Counted from the first letter of the stretch, positions 1 to 8,709 are shown. The stretch: 20,012 nt of DNA from an uncultured Actinomycetes bacterium (GCA_945957335.1 CAMFLJ010000025.1:1-20012), one strand, 5' to 3'. The notes: generated from the sequence alone by a model not told the origin. Program-made: numbers and translations.

Positions 1-1
1 G

Positions 2-118
2 GCCCGCTACGAGGTCGTCCCCGGCTCGCTCGACCCGGCCGCGCTGTGGCTCGACCGCATCGGCAGCGCCTGGGACCAGCGCCTCGCCCGCCTGCGCCGC
101 CACCTCGCCGACGACTGA
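2..118 (+). CDS. Partial ArsR-family transcriptional regulator (C-terminal end)
   Basis: Only the last 38 codons are in the window; the 5' part lies to the left. The visible tail begins ARYEVVPGSLDPAALWLDRI and continues with a WDQRLARLRRHL segment before a TGA at 116-118. A valine-rich strand, a 'PGSLD..A.WL' segment and a 'W..RL.RL..HL' helix resemble the dimerisation end of ArsR/SmtB winged-helix repressors of the type that lack obvious metal ligands. The DNA-binding helices are off the window, so the family call rests on this tail alone. It converges on the lipoprotein gene at 144-860, with 25 nt between the stops. Confidence 0.5.
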   Translation, partial: ARYEVVPGSLDPAALWLDRIGSAWDQRLARLRRHLADD

Positions 119-143
119 ATGGCGCGACGCGCCGGGCGACCGA

Positions 144-860
144 TCAGCTCTTCGGTCCGCACGACGGCTGCGCCGGCGACGCGGTGACGACCACGACGTC
201 GCCGAAGACCGTCGGTCGGCTCACCGACCCGCCCGTGCCGCCGTTGCCGCCGCTGCTGAGGTCGAGCTGCCACACGACCGCACCGGTGGCGTCGGTGGCC
301 ACCAGGTGCTGTGCCCCGTCGACCATGGCCCCGTAGCCGGTCGAGAGCGTGAGCCCACCGACCACCGGAGCGTCGGGCTGCACGTCGCCGTCCACGCTGA
401 GCTCGAGCCGGCTGATGTCGACGAGCACCTCGTGGGCCCCCGCCGGCGGATAGGACAGCACCTCACCGGTGGCGGGGTCGAGCTCGACCTCGACCGACCG
501 CCCCTGGAGGGGGAGCTGCGGGTTCCCGGACCCACTGCGCAGGAGGTAGTGGTCGACGAGGGGCACCGACGTGGTCCATCGCACCGACCCGGTGGCAGGA
601 TCGACCCCCCGCACCGTCGTCGTCAGCTCGCTCAGGTCGTTGCCGCACGTGTCGACCGCGACCTCGGAGGGCAGCCGCACCCCGCCCCCCGAGCCGTCGT
701 CACGGCTGCAGCCGACCAGACCCACCGCGCCGAGGGCGAGGAGCGCGAGCACCGGCAGAGCGAGGGCGGGCGAGCTGCGGCCCCTGCGCCCGAGCCCGGC
801 GACGTGGCCGGGCCCGGCGGCGGGGCCGGACCCGACAGCGGAGGTCTCGTCGCGCGGCAT
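144..860 (-). CDS. Putative lipoprotein with PQQ-like beta-propeller repeats
   Basis: An exported lipoprotein of unknown function. The N-terminal region has basic residues (RRGRSS), a hydrophobic stretch and a lipobox-like LVGC followed by SRDDGSGG, so the cysteine (about residue 51 from the ATG at 860) should be lipidated after signal peptidase II cleavage. The mature part carries segments of the form 'DPATGSVRWTTSV', 'LDPATGEVLSY' and 'DATGAVVWQLDL', typical of PQQ/YWTD-type beta-propeller blades. At about 180 mature residues it is too short for a full propeller. A GTG at 878 is an alternative start but gives an even longer signal region, so I prefer the ATG. The gene follows atpC on the same strand, behind a strong hairpin, so it is probably transcribed separately. 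Confidence 0.65.
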   Translation of the reverse strand: MPRDETSAVGSGPAAGPGHVAGLGRRGRSSPALALPVLALLALGAVGLVGCSRDDGSGGGVRLPSEVAVDTCGNDLSELTTTVRGVDPATGSVRWTTSVPLVDHYLLRSGSGNPQLPLQGRSVEVELDPATGEVLSYPPAGAHEVLVDISRLELSVDGDVQPDAPVVGGLTLSTGYGAMVDGAQHLVATDATGAVVWQLDLSSGGNGGTGGSVSRPTVFGDVVVVTASPAQPSCGPKS

Positions 861-888
861 CGGGTCAGCGTGGCACACCCCGGACGCG

Positions 889-917
889 CCGGAGGGGCGC
901 CACTGGCGCCCCTCCGG
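889..917 (-). terminator. Hairpin after atpC, likely terminator of the atp operon
   Basis: A perfect 13-bp inverted repeat (889-901 pairing with 905-917) around a 3-nt ACT loop starts about 30 nt after the atpC stop. It is very GC-rich and lacks a T-tract on either side, which is common for actinobacterial terminators. It lies between the atpC stop and the start of the lipoprotein gene. Confidence 0.7.
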
Positions 918-946
918 GTGGATCGTGTCGGTGCGGCAGCGTGCGC

Positions 947-1344
947 TCAGTGCACCATCGTGCCGGTGGCGGCCAGCCGGGCGTTGGCCCGGTCGAGCGC
1001 CGCCTCGGCGTCGACGTCGTCGCCCCGCTGGATGGCGGCCTGCGCCTTCTCCTGGGCCCGACGGGCCCGGTCGGCGTCGATGGTCGACGCCAGCTCGGCC
1101 AGGTCGGAGAGGATCTTCACGTGGTCGTGGCTGACCTCGACGAAGCCCCCGTGGACCGCGGCGAGCTCGTGGCCACCCTCGGCCAGCGTGATCTCGACGG
1201 TCCAGGTGGCCAGGGCCCCCACGAACGGGGCGTGACCGGGGAGGAAGGCGATGTCGCCCCCACCCACGGTGCGGGCCCGCACCATGGACGCCTCACCCGA
1301 GAAGAGGGTGCGCTCCGGCGAGACGAGCTCGACCTCGAGCGGCA

Positions 1345-1345
<1 letters not shown>
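947..1345 (-). CDS. atpC: F1Fo ATP synthase epsilon subunit
   Basis: The epsilon subunit of the F1 central stalk couples gamma rotation to the c-ring and can inhibit ATP hydrolysis through its C-terminal helices. The 132-residue product has the normal length. Its N-terminal beta-sandwich shows the family patterns VELVSPERTLFSGEASMV, 'GDIAFLPGHAPFVGAL' and 'VHGGFVEVSHDHVKILSD'. The C-terminal part (about residues 86-127) is a full two-helix arm rich in Ala, Arg and Asp, so the inhibitory domain is present. The ATG overlaps the atpD stop by one base (TGATG), which indicates translational coupling. It is the last gene of the operon, and a strong hairpin follows. Confidence 0.97.
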
Positions 1346-2784
<1,439 letters not shown>

Positions 2785-2812
2785 CGGTGGAGGTGGCTCC
2801 TCGGCTGGGGGC

Positions 2813-3790
2813 TCAGTGGGTCCCGGCCGACTTGTCGAGTCGGTCGAGGTGTTCGGGGAAGGCGTGCTCGGGAGTGAGCAGGCTGGGGATCAGCTCGTGC
2901 TTGTCGCCTTTGTCGGCGCCGAGCGCCTCCGCACCACCGACGATCTCCATGATCTCGGTGGTGATGGCGTCCTGGCGGGCCCGGTTGAGGACCCGCGAGA
3001 GCGTGGTGGTGAGGTCGTCGGCGTTGTCGGTGGCGGCCTTCATGGCCCGCTGCCGCGAGGCGTGCTCCGAGGCCGAGGCGTCGAGCAGGGCCGAGAAGAG
3101 CCGGGACTCGAGGTACCGCGGCAGGATCTCGTTGAGGATGCCCGTGGGCGACGGCTCGTACTCGAGGTCGGCCGAGGGGCCGTCGCCGGCGTCGACCGCC
3201 GGCACCTCGAGGGGGAGGAAGCGCCTGACCGCCGCCTGCTGCACACCGGCCGACAGGAACTGCGTGTAGGCCAGCTCGACGTAGGCGAGCTCGCCCGTCT
3301 CGTAGCGCCGGCGCACGGTGGCGGCGACCTCACGGGCGTTGTCGTAGGTGGGCTGGTCGGTGATCGCCTCGAAGGCGGCGTCGATGGGCATGCCCCGGAA
3401 GCGGAAGTGCTTCTGGGCCTTCTTGCCGATGACGATCAGCGAGATGTCGAGGCCCTGGGCCTGGGCCTGGGCGATCGAGCGCTCCGCCAGGCGGATCACG
3501 TTGCTGTTGTAGGCACCGCACATGCCGCGGTCGGACGTGATGATCACGAAGGCCGCGGTGCGGGCGTCGGGGTTGTCACGGAGCAGCGGGTGCTCCTTGG
3601 CGGCGCCGGCGCGGAGCAGGTCGATGATCACCGAGGTGATCTCGTCGCTGTAGGGGCGCGCCGCGTGGGCGCGCTCCTGCGCCTTGACCACGCGGGTCGC
3701 GGCGATGAGCTCCATGGCGCGGGTGATCTTCCTGATCGACTGGACGCTCTTGATCCGCGCCCGCAGGACCCGCTCCTGGCCACCAGCCAT
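2813..3790 (-). CDS. atpG: F1Fo ATP synthase gamma subunit with extended C-terminus
   Basis: Gamma is the rotating shaft of F1. The N-terminal helix (RARIKSVQSIRKITRAMELI) and the C-terminal helix (SRQRAMKAATDNADDL ... RARQDAITTEIMEIVGG) are typical, as is SDRGMCGAYN in the Rossmann-like middle. The protein has 325 residues, against about 287-305 in well-known homologues. The excess is at the end: the family normally stops shortly after EIVGGA-x-AL, but here residues 291-325 follow (GADKGDKHELIPSLL then TPEHAFPEHLDRLDKSAGTH). The loop insert I recall from mycobacterial gamma is absent (RRRYETGELAYVELAYTQF is contiguous). The start ATG lies 2 nt after the atpA stop. Confidence 0.98.
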   Translation of the reverse strand: MAGGQERVLRARIKSVQSIRKITRAMELIAATRVVKAQERAHAARPYSDEITSVIIDLLRAGAAKEHPLLRDNPDARTAAFVIITSDRGMCGAYNSNVIRLAERSIAQAQAQGLDISLIVIGKKAQKHFRFRGMPIDAAFEAITDQPTYDNAREVAATVRRRYETGELAYVELAYTQFLSAGVQQAAVRRFLPLEVPAVDAGDGPSADLEYEPSPTGILNEILPRYLESRLFSALLDASASEHASRQRAMKAATDNADDLTTTLSRVLNRARQDAITTEIMEIVGGAEALGADKGDKHELIPSLLTPEHAFPEHLDRLDKSAGTH

Positions 3791-3792
3791 TG

Positions 3793-5343
3793 CTAGGCCT
3801 CGTCGGTCTCGGCTGCGGCAGCCGTCTCGGAGGGCACGAACTCGACCTTGAAGGCCTTGATCGCGTCCTCGACCGCGGAGGGGAGGTCGCCGGTGGAGCG
3901 GATCTCGTCGAGCAGCGAGCCGTAGCGGCCCCGCATGAAGTCGAGGAGGTCGGCCTCGAAGCGCTTGACGTCGTTCACCGGGATGTCGTCGAGGTAGCCG
4001 GCGGTGCCGGCGAGGACGACGACGACCTGCTCCTCGACGGGCATCGGGGAGTTGAGGCCCTGCTTGAGCAGCTCGGTGAGGCGGTAGCCACGCTCGAGCT
4101 GGGCGGCCGAGACCTTGTCGAGCTCGGAGCCCAGGGTGGCGAAGGCCTCGAGCTCGCGGAACTGCGCGAGGTCGAGCTTCAGCGTGCCGGAGACCTTCTT
4201 CATGGCCTTGATCTGGGCGGCGCTGCCCACGCGGGACACCGAGATGCCCACGTCGACGGCGGGGCGCAGACCCGACTTGAACATGTCGTCCTGCAGGTAC
4301 ACCTGGCCGTCGGTGATCGAGATCACGTTGGTCGGGATGTAGGCGGAGACGTCGCCGGCCTTGGTCTCGATGACCGGGAGGGCGGTCATGGAACCGGCAC
4401 CGAGGTCGTCGGAGAGCTTGGCGGCCCGCTCGAGCAGGCGGCTGTGCAGGTAGAACACGTCGCCCGGGTAGGCCTCACGGCCCGGCGGGCGGCGCAGCAG
4501 CAGCGACAGCTGGCGGTAGGCCTCGGCCTGCTTGGACAGGTCGTCGTAGACGATGAGGGCGTGCTCGCCGTTGTCCATCCAGTGCTGGCCGATGGCGCAG
4601 CCGGCGTAGGGGGCGAGGTACTTGAACGGCGCCGGGTCGGAGGCCGGGGCGGCCACGACGACGGTGTACTCCATGGCGCCGTACTCGGTGAGGGTGTTCA
4701 CCGTCTGCGCCACCGTGGAGGCCTTCTGGCCCACGGCGACGTAGATGCACTTCACGCCGAGGCCCTTCTGGTTCAGGATCGTGTCGACGCAGACCGTGGT
4801 CTTGCCGGTCTTGCGGTCGCCGATGACCAGCTGGCGCTGGCCCCGCCCGATGGGCGTCATGGCGTCGATCGACTTGATGCCGGTCTGGAGCGGCTCGTGC
4901 ACCGGCTTGCGGCCGGTGATGCCGGGGGCCTGGATCTCCATGCGGCGCTGGGTGGCGCCCACGATGGGGCCCTTGCCGTCGATCGGCACGCCGAGGGCGT
5001 TGACGACGCGGCCGAGCATGGCGTCGCCGACCGGGATCTGGAGGATGTTGCCGGTGGCGCGCACCGGGGTGCCCTCCTCGACCGCGGCGGCGGCCTCGCC
5101 GTCGCCGAGGATGACGGCGCCGATCGAGTCCTCGTCGAGGTTCAGGGCGAGGCCGACGGTGCCGCCGACGAACTCGAGGAGCTCGTTGACGCCCACGTCC
5201 GGCAGGCCCGACACGCGGGCGATGCCGTCGCCGACCTCGAGCACGCGGCCGACCTGGGTGGCCTCGAGCGAGGGGGCGTAGCCCTCGAGGTTCTTCTTGA
5301 GGGCGGCAGTGATGTCGCCGGTGTTGATGGTGAGTTCAGCCAT
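3793..5343 (-). CDS. atpA: F1Fo ATP synthase alpha subunit
   Basis: The non-catalytic alpha subunit of the F1 ring has 516 residues. It shows the P-loop GDRKTGKTT (about 175-183; the family more often has Gln where this has Lys), the VSRVGSAAQIKAMKKVSG segment carrying the arginine finger, and the N-terminal helix that binds delta (TINTGDITAALKKNLE). The C-terminus ends in a short Ala/Glu/Asp tail (SETAAAAETDEA). It lacks the long basic C-terminal extension that blocks hydrolysis in mycobacterial alpha. A GAGGAAC ribosome-binding site lies about 8 nt before the ATG at 5343. The gene sits between atpH (20-nt gap) and atpG (2-nt gap). Confidence 0.99.
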   Translation of the reverse strand: MAELTINTGDITAALKKNLEGYAPSLEATQVGRVLEVGDGIARVSGLPDVGVNELLEFVGGTVGLALNLDEDSIGAVILGDGEAAAAVEEGTPVRATGNILQIPVGDAMLGRVVNALGVPIDGKGPIVGATQRRMEIQAPGITGRKPVHEPLQTGIKSIDAMTPIGRGQRQLVIGDRKTGKTTVCVDTILNQKGLGVKCIYVAVGQKASTVAQTVNTLTEYGAMEYTVVVAAPASDPAPFKYLAPYAGCAIGQHWMDNGEHALIVYDDLSKQAEAYRQLSLLLRRPPGREAYPGDVFYLHSRLLERAAKLSDDLGAGSMTALPVIETKAGDVSAYIPTNVISITDGQVYLQDDMFKSGLRPAVDVGISVSRVGSAAQIKAMKKVSGTLKLDLAQFRELEAFATLGSELDKVSAAQLERGYRLTELLKQGLNSPMPVEEQVVVVLAGTAGYLDDIPVNDVKRFEADLLDFMRGRYGSLLDEIRSTGDLPSAVEDAIKAFKVEFVPSETAAAAETDEA

Positions 5344-5363
5344 GGGTTCGGGTTCCTCGGGTC

Positions 5364-5888
5364 TCAGAACGACTCACGGAGCTGGGACAGACGCTGGCGC
5401 ACGGAGCCGTCGATCACGGTGTCGCCGATCTGGGTGACGATGCCGCCGAGGACCGAGGGGTCGACGACCACCACGACCTCGACCTGCTGGCCGGTGCTCT
5501 TGGAGAGCGCGGCGGCCAGGCGCGACTTCTGGTCGTCGGAGAGCTCGACGGCCGAGCGCACCTGGGCGACGACCTTCTCGCCGGCAGCGGCGCTGCGGTT
5601 GAGGAGGCGGTCGACGATCTCGGGGAGCTCGCGCACCCGGCCGTTGGCCACCACCATCGACACCAGCGAGGTGGTGAGCGGGGTGGCCTTGCCGCCGAGG
5701 AGGTCCTCGACGATCTGCTGGCGGCGGCTGACCTCGATGTGGGGGTCGGTGAGCGCCTGGCGGAGCTCCTCGGAGCCCTCCACGGTCTGCGAGAAGCGGA
5801 AGAGCTCGTCGGTGACCTCGTTGGCGCTGCCCTCGGCCTGGATCAGGGTGAAGAAGGCGTCGGCGTACAGGTTGCTGCGATCGCTCAT
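5364..5888 (-). CDS. atpH: F1Fo ATP synthase delta subunit (stand-alone)
   Basis: Delta (OSCP-like) sits on top of F1 and ties it to the peripheral stalk. The 174-residue product has the classical length. The N-terminal helical domain (SNLYADAFFTLIQAEG) is followed by the C-terminal signature with VVDPSVLGGIVTQIGDTVID near the end. The start ATG at 5888 overlaps the TGA of the upstream b-type gene (ATGA), which fixes the start and shows translational coupling. In mycobacteria delta is fused to a b-type domain; here it is a separate protein directly after the second b-type gene. A longer open frame runs upstream but only reads the b gene out of frame. Confidence 0.97.
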   Translation of the reverse strand: MSDRSNLYADAFFTLIQAEGSANEVTDELFRFSQTVEGSEELRQALTDPHIEVSRRQQIVEDLLGGKATPLTTSLVSMVVANGRVRELPEIVDRLLNRSAAAGEKVVAQVRSAVELSDDQKSRLAAALSKSTGQQVEVVVVVDPSVLGGIVTQIGDTVIDGSVRQRLSQLRESF

Positions 5889-6427
5889 GAGCCCGCACCC
5901 ACCCGGTTGATGTAGTTCTCGATCAGTTCGTTCTGGGTGCCGGCGTCGAGGCTGTTGGTGACGACGGCCTCGGCGGCACCGAGGGCCAGCACGCCGATCT
6001 CGGCCTGCAGGTCGTTGGAGGCCTGCGCCTTCTGGGCCTCGACGTCGGCGGTGCCACGGGCCCGCAGGTCGGCGGCGTCGGTGCCGGCCCGCTCGATGAT
6101 CTGGGCCCTCACGGTGCCGGCGGTCTCGCGGGCCTCGGCGAGGATGCGGTCGCGCTCGGAGTCGGCATCGGCGATGTCGGACTCGACGGCGGCGAGCTTG
6201 CCCTCGGCCTCGCGGCGGGCGGCCTCGGCGCTCTCGAGCTCGTTGGCGATGCGCTCGATGCGGCCGTACCACATGCCCTTGACGGGCTTGAGGCCCTTCC
6301 AGAAGAAGGCGGCGACGAGGAGCAGGAAGGCGATGGAGCCCCAGATGACCTCGTTGATGTCACCAGGCAGCAGGAAGCTGTTGGCGTGGTGGGCGCCTTC
6401 CTCGGCGGCCAGGATGATGGCGTTCAT
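5885..6427 (-). CDS. atpF: F1Fo ATP synthase b-type subunit (second copy, b')
   Basis: This is a peripheral stalk subunit of 180 residues. It has one N-terminal membrane helix (about residues 26-43, INEVIWGSIAFLLLVAAFFW) followed by a long charged Ala/Glu/Arg-rich coiled coil. The C-terminal segment GAAEAVVTNSLDAGTQNELIENYINRVG mirrors the end of the neighbouring b subunit (GAAEAVVQKPLDRAAQGQLVEDYVNRAG), so the two look like products of a duplication. A GAGGAG ribosome-binding site precedes the ATG at 6427. The stop overlaps the atpH start by 4 nt. The position just before delta matches that of the b-like half of the mycobacterial b-delta fusion. Which copy should be called b and which b' cannot be settled by eye. 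Confidence 0.95.
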   Translation of the reverse strand: MNAIILAAEEGAHHANSFLLPGDINEVIWGSIAFLLLVAAFFWKGLKPVKGMWYGRIERIANELESAEAARREAEGKLAAVESDIADADSERDRILAEARETAGTVRAQIIERAGTDAADLRARGTADVEAQKAQASNDLQAEIGVLALGAAEAVVTNSLDAGTQNELIENYINRVGAGS

Positions 6428-6446
6428 TCAGGTCTCCTCGTCCCGG

Positions 6447-7010
6447 TCAGTTCTGCGAGCCGGCGCGGTTGACGTAGTCCTCGACGAGCTGCCCCTGGGC
6501 GGCACGGTCGAGGGGCTTCTGGACGACGGCCTCGGCGGCGCCAACGGCGATGTCGGCGATGCTGCCGCTCAGCTCGGCGCGGGCGGCGGCCTTGGCCTGG
6601 GCGATCTCGGCGGCGGCCTCCGCCTTGGCGGCGGCGACCTCGGCCTCGGCGGCGGTGATCTGGGTGCGCCGCTCGGCGTCGCCCTCGGAGCGGGCCTGCT
6701 CGATCAGGGCGACGGCCTCGGCACGGGCGCCGGCCAGCTCGGCCTCGTACTGCTCGAGCTTGGTGACCCGGGCGGTCTCGGCGGCCTCGGCGGCCTCGAG
6801 GTCGTCACGCACCTTGTCGGCGCGCTCCTGGAAGGTCTTCATGATCGGGGGCAGCAGGACGTACTTCATCAGCGCCCAGAGCAGGACGAAGACCACCAGG
6901 GCCCAGAACATCTCGTTCAGGGTCGGCAGGATGGGGTTCTTGACCTCTTTGGTGGCGTTGGCCACGTCGGTCGACGCGGTCTCGGCCAGGACCGTGATCA
7001 GAGCGAGCAC
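6447..7010 (-). CDS. atpF: F1Fo ATP synthase b subunit (first copy)
   Basis: This peripheral stalk subunit has 187 residues. One membrane helix (about residues 34-53, MFWALVVFVLLWALMKYVLL) is followed by the usual PPIMKTFQERADKVRDDLEAAE motif and a long coiled coil very rich in Ala, Glu and Arg. The start is a GTG at 7010, with AAGGAG about 8 nt upstream. The gene is separated from atpE by 118 nt that carry a large stem-loop, the longest gap inside the operon, and from the second b-type gene by 19 nt. Together the two b proteins probably form a heterodimeric stalk, as in cyanobacteria and chloroplasts. Confidence 0.96.
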   Translation of the reverse strand: MLALITVLAETASTDVANATKEVKNPILPTLNEMFWALVVFVLLWALMKYVLLPPIMKTFQERADKVRDDLEAAEAAETARVTKLEQYEAELAGARAEAVALIEQARSEGDAERRTQITAAEAEVAAAKAEAAAEIAQAKAAARAELSGSIADIAVGAAEAVVQKPLDRAAQGQLVEDYVNRAGSQN

Positions 7011-7060
7011 TCTGGGCTCCTTGAAGCGTGCGGCGGTGTCAGGGGTGCGGTCAGGGACGC

Positions 7061-7122
7061 TGTCGGGCGGGAGAGCCGCCCATCCCCGCCGTGGCGGGGA
7101 TGGGCGTCCAGGACACCCGACA
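7061..7122 (-). other. Two-tier stem-loop between atpE and atpF
   Basis: In the atpE-atpF gap, 7077-7089 pairs perfectly with 7094-7106 (13 bp, 4-nt CGTG loop). An outer 7-bp stem (TGTCGGG at 7061-7067 with CCCGACA at 7116-7122) closes around it after a symmetrical 9-nt internal loop. The structure starts a few bases after the atpE stop. There is no T-tract. It could be a partial terminator or a barrier to 3' exonucleases that raises atpE mRNA over downstream genes; the role is inference. Confidence 0.65.
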
Positions 7123-7128
7123 GGAGGG

Positions 7129-7401
7129 TCAGACGAACTTCAGGAGGATGAAGACGACGAAGCCGATGAGGGCGAGGGCCTCGGTGAAGGCGATGCCGAG
7201 GAACATGGTGGTGCGCACCATGCCGGCGGCCTCGGGCTGGCGAGCCATGGCCTGCACGGACTGGCCGACGAGGTAGCCGATGCCGATGCCCGGGCCGAGC
7301 GTGGCGAGGCCGTAGGCGAGACCGGCCTGGCCGGCGGCGGCGATGCTCTTCTGATCGGCGGCGGGAAGCTGGTCCGCCGCGATCTGGGCGAGGATGCTCA
7401 T
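7129..7401 (-). CDS. atpE: F1Fo ATP synthase c subunit
   Basis: This is the rotor-ring proteolipid of Fo. The 90-residue product is a two-helix hairpin. Helix 1 carries the glycine motif GPGIGIG (about 36-42). The polar loop has ARQPEAAG (about 53-60). Helix 2 has the proton-binding carboxylate Glu74 in AFTEALALIG. Ala follows Glu74 and I see no matching Gln in helix 1, so a proton-coupled rather than sodium-coupled ring is expected. The N-terminus is about ten residues longer than in compact c subunits. A clear AGGAG ribosome-binding site lies about 11 nt before the ATG. Stem-loops lie on both sides of the gene, in keeping with the need to make many more c subunits than other subunits. Confidence 0.98.
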   Translation of the reverse strand: MSILAQIAADQLPAADQKSIAAAGQAGLAYGLATLGPGIGIGYLVGQSVQAMARQPEAAGMVRTTMFLGIAFTEALALIGFVVFILLKFV

Positions 7402-7461
7402 TGGTCGTTGCTCTCCTGTTGTGGGTGTTGCGCCCCCGGCTCCCCAGGGACGACATCGGGG

Positions 7462-7483
7462 CGGAGGAGCGGCTGCTCCTCCG
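7462..7483 (-). other. Stem-loop between atpB and atpE
   Basis: A 9-bp perfect stem (7462-7470 with 7475-7483) around a 4-nt loop begins 7 nt after the atpB stop and ends about 60 nt before the atpE start. It contains no T-tract. In the transcript it would sit between the atpB stop and the atpE ribosome-binding site, leaving that site free. Confidence 0.55.
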
Positions 7484-7489
7484 GCGAAC

Positions 7490-8257
7490 TCAGTGCTCGG
7501 CGTGGATGGAGCTGCCGATGTACACGGCGGCGAGGATCGTGAAGATGTAGGCCTGCAGGAACGCCACCATGATCTCGAAGCCGGTGAGGGCCACGAGCAT
7601 GGCGAACGAGAACGGCAGCACGATGATCAGCAGCGTGGCCGAGAACAGCGTGATGCAGAGCACCGTGAAGGTCACCAGCAGGATGTGGCCGGCGAGCATG
7701 TTGGCGAAGAGTCGGACGGCCAGCGAGAAGGGCCGCACGATGAAGGTCGAGAGGAACTCGATCGGGACCACGACGAACAGCAGCGGCCACGGCACGCCGG
7801 GGGGCGCCACGGCGCTCCAGAAGTACTTCGGGCCCTGGGCCTTGAGGCCGGCGCAGATGAAGAACAGCCAGGTGATGAGGGCGAGCACCGCCGGGCCGGC
7901 CATGCGGGCGTTGCCCGGCATGTGGAAGAACGGGATGACCTCGAAGAGGTTCGTGATGAGGATGAAGAAGAAGAGGCTCACCAGGAACGGCAGGTAGCGC
8001 AGCCCGTCCGGCCCGATGGTCTCGTTGATGATGCCGTCGCGGATGAACGCCACCGACGACTCGACCAGGTTGCGCACGCCGTGGGGCACGAGGCCCTTGC
8101 TGCGCCGGGCGAGCAGGAAGATCACCGTCGTGGCCACCAGGGCGATGACGTTGATCAGGGCGATCTTGTTGAACCCGTACCACGAGTCCTTCGGGCCGAA
8201 GAGGTTCGGCCACTCGACGAGGTTCTCGATGGGCGGGAACTCGAGTCCGAAGATCAC
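7490..8257 (-). CDS. atpB: F1Fo ATP synthase a subunit
   Basis: This is the Fo stator channel subunit that passes protons to and from the c-ring. With a GTG start at 8257 it has 255 residues, a normal length, and begins MIFGLEFPPIENLVEW. The open frame continues to 8338 but that part overlaps atpI and has no family resemblance. The GTG overlaps the atpI stop (GTGA) and has AAGGAG about 11 nt upstream, which together decide the start. Several membrane helices are evident. The essential arginine lies in the conserved SLAVRLFANMLAGHILL helix, and the last helix region (GFEIMVAFLQAYIFTILAAVYI) is also typical. Confidence 0.97.
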   Translation of the reverse strand: MIFGLEFPPIENLVEWPNLFGPKDSWYGFNKIALINVIALVATTVIFLLARRSKGLVPHGVRNLVESSVAFIRDGIINETIGPDGLRYLPFLVSLFFFILITNLFEVIPFFHMPGNARMAGPAVLALITWLFFICAGLKAQGPKYFWSAVAPPGVPWPLLFVVVPIEFLSTFIVRPFSLAVRLFANMLAGHILLVTFTVLCITLFSATLLIIVLPFSFAMLVALTGFEIMVAFLQAYIFTILAAVYIGSSIHAEH

Positions 8258-8709
8258 TTGGAGGACGACTCCTTGGAGGCGGCGGTGGGCTTGAGCGCCG
8301 GGTAGGCGAGGGACAGGGAGACGTACTTCATCTCCCACATGAGGAGGCCGAGGTGGGTGCCGATGATGGTGAGGCCCATCGGGACCAGCTCCACCCAGGA
8401 GGCCTCCTTCACCAGCCAGATGGCCAGGAAGATCAGGGTGAGGCGGATGAGGTAGCCGAACAGGGCGGCACCCATCAAGAAGCCGGGCGAGATGCGCCCG
8501 GCGTAGGAGAGCATGGCGGCGGCCAGCACGAAGTTGGCCACGACGAGGGCCAGGCCGTAGGCGGTGGAGAGGGCGCCGTCGAGGCCCCAGATGAGGCCGA
8601 AGACCAGGATCAGGATCGGGCCGACGATGGCGGCCTTCTTGACCATGTCCTTGGCGATCACGCTCTCGGGCGCGGTGGCACCGATGGCGGCGAGCTCGAA
8701 GTCGGTCAC
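8254..8709 (-). CDS. atpI: AtpI-like ATP synthase accessory membrane protein
   Basis: A 151-residue membrane protein just ahead of atpB, with four predicted membrane helices (about 25-43, 49-69, 77-99 and 106-126). Position and topology match the ATP synthase I family, which helps assemble the c-ring and has been linked to Mg2+ supply. The GTG at 8709 overlaps the stop of the preceding gene (GTGA), so I prefer it to the GTG at 8718, three codons further out. The end overlaps atpB by the same kind of GTGA. The conserved 'GYLIRLTLIFLAIWLV' helix with its central Arg is typical of this family. The family call is by topology and context more than by motif. Confidence 0.85.
   Translation of the reverse strand: MTDFELAAIGATAPESVIAKDMVKKAAIVGPILILVFGLIWGLDGALSTAYGLALVVANFVLAAAMLSYAGRISPGFLMGAALFGYLIRLTLIFLAIWLVKEASWVELVPMGLTIIGTHLGLLMWEMKYVSLSLAYPALKPTAASKESSSK

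Noticed and set aside
121..133. Small palindrome GGCGC-GAC-GCGCC between the ArsR-like and lipoprotein stops
   Set aside because: A 5-bp stem in DNA this GC-rich is expected by chance; too weak to call a terminator.
3790..5910. 706-codon open frame on the plus strand opposite atpA and atpH
   Set aside because: It is antisense to strongly conserved genes and its product is a low-complexity Gly/Val/Leu/His/Asp-rich string, as expected for the complement of GC-rich codons.
8258..8338. N-terminal extension of atpB to 8338
   Set aside because: This part overlaps atpI in another frame and has no family resemblance; the GTG at 8257 has a ribosome-binding site and a 4-nt overlap with atpI.
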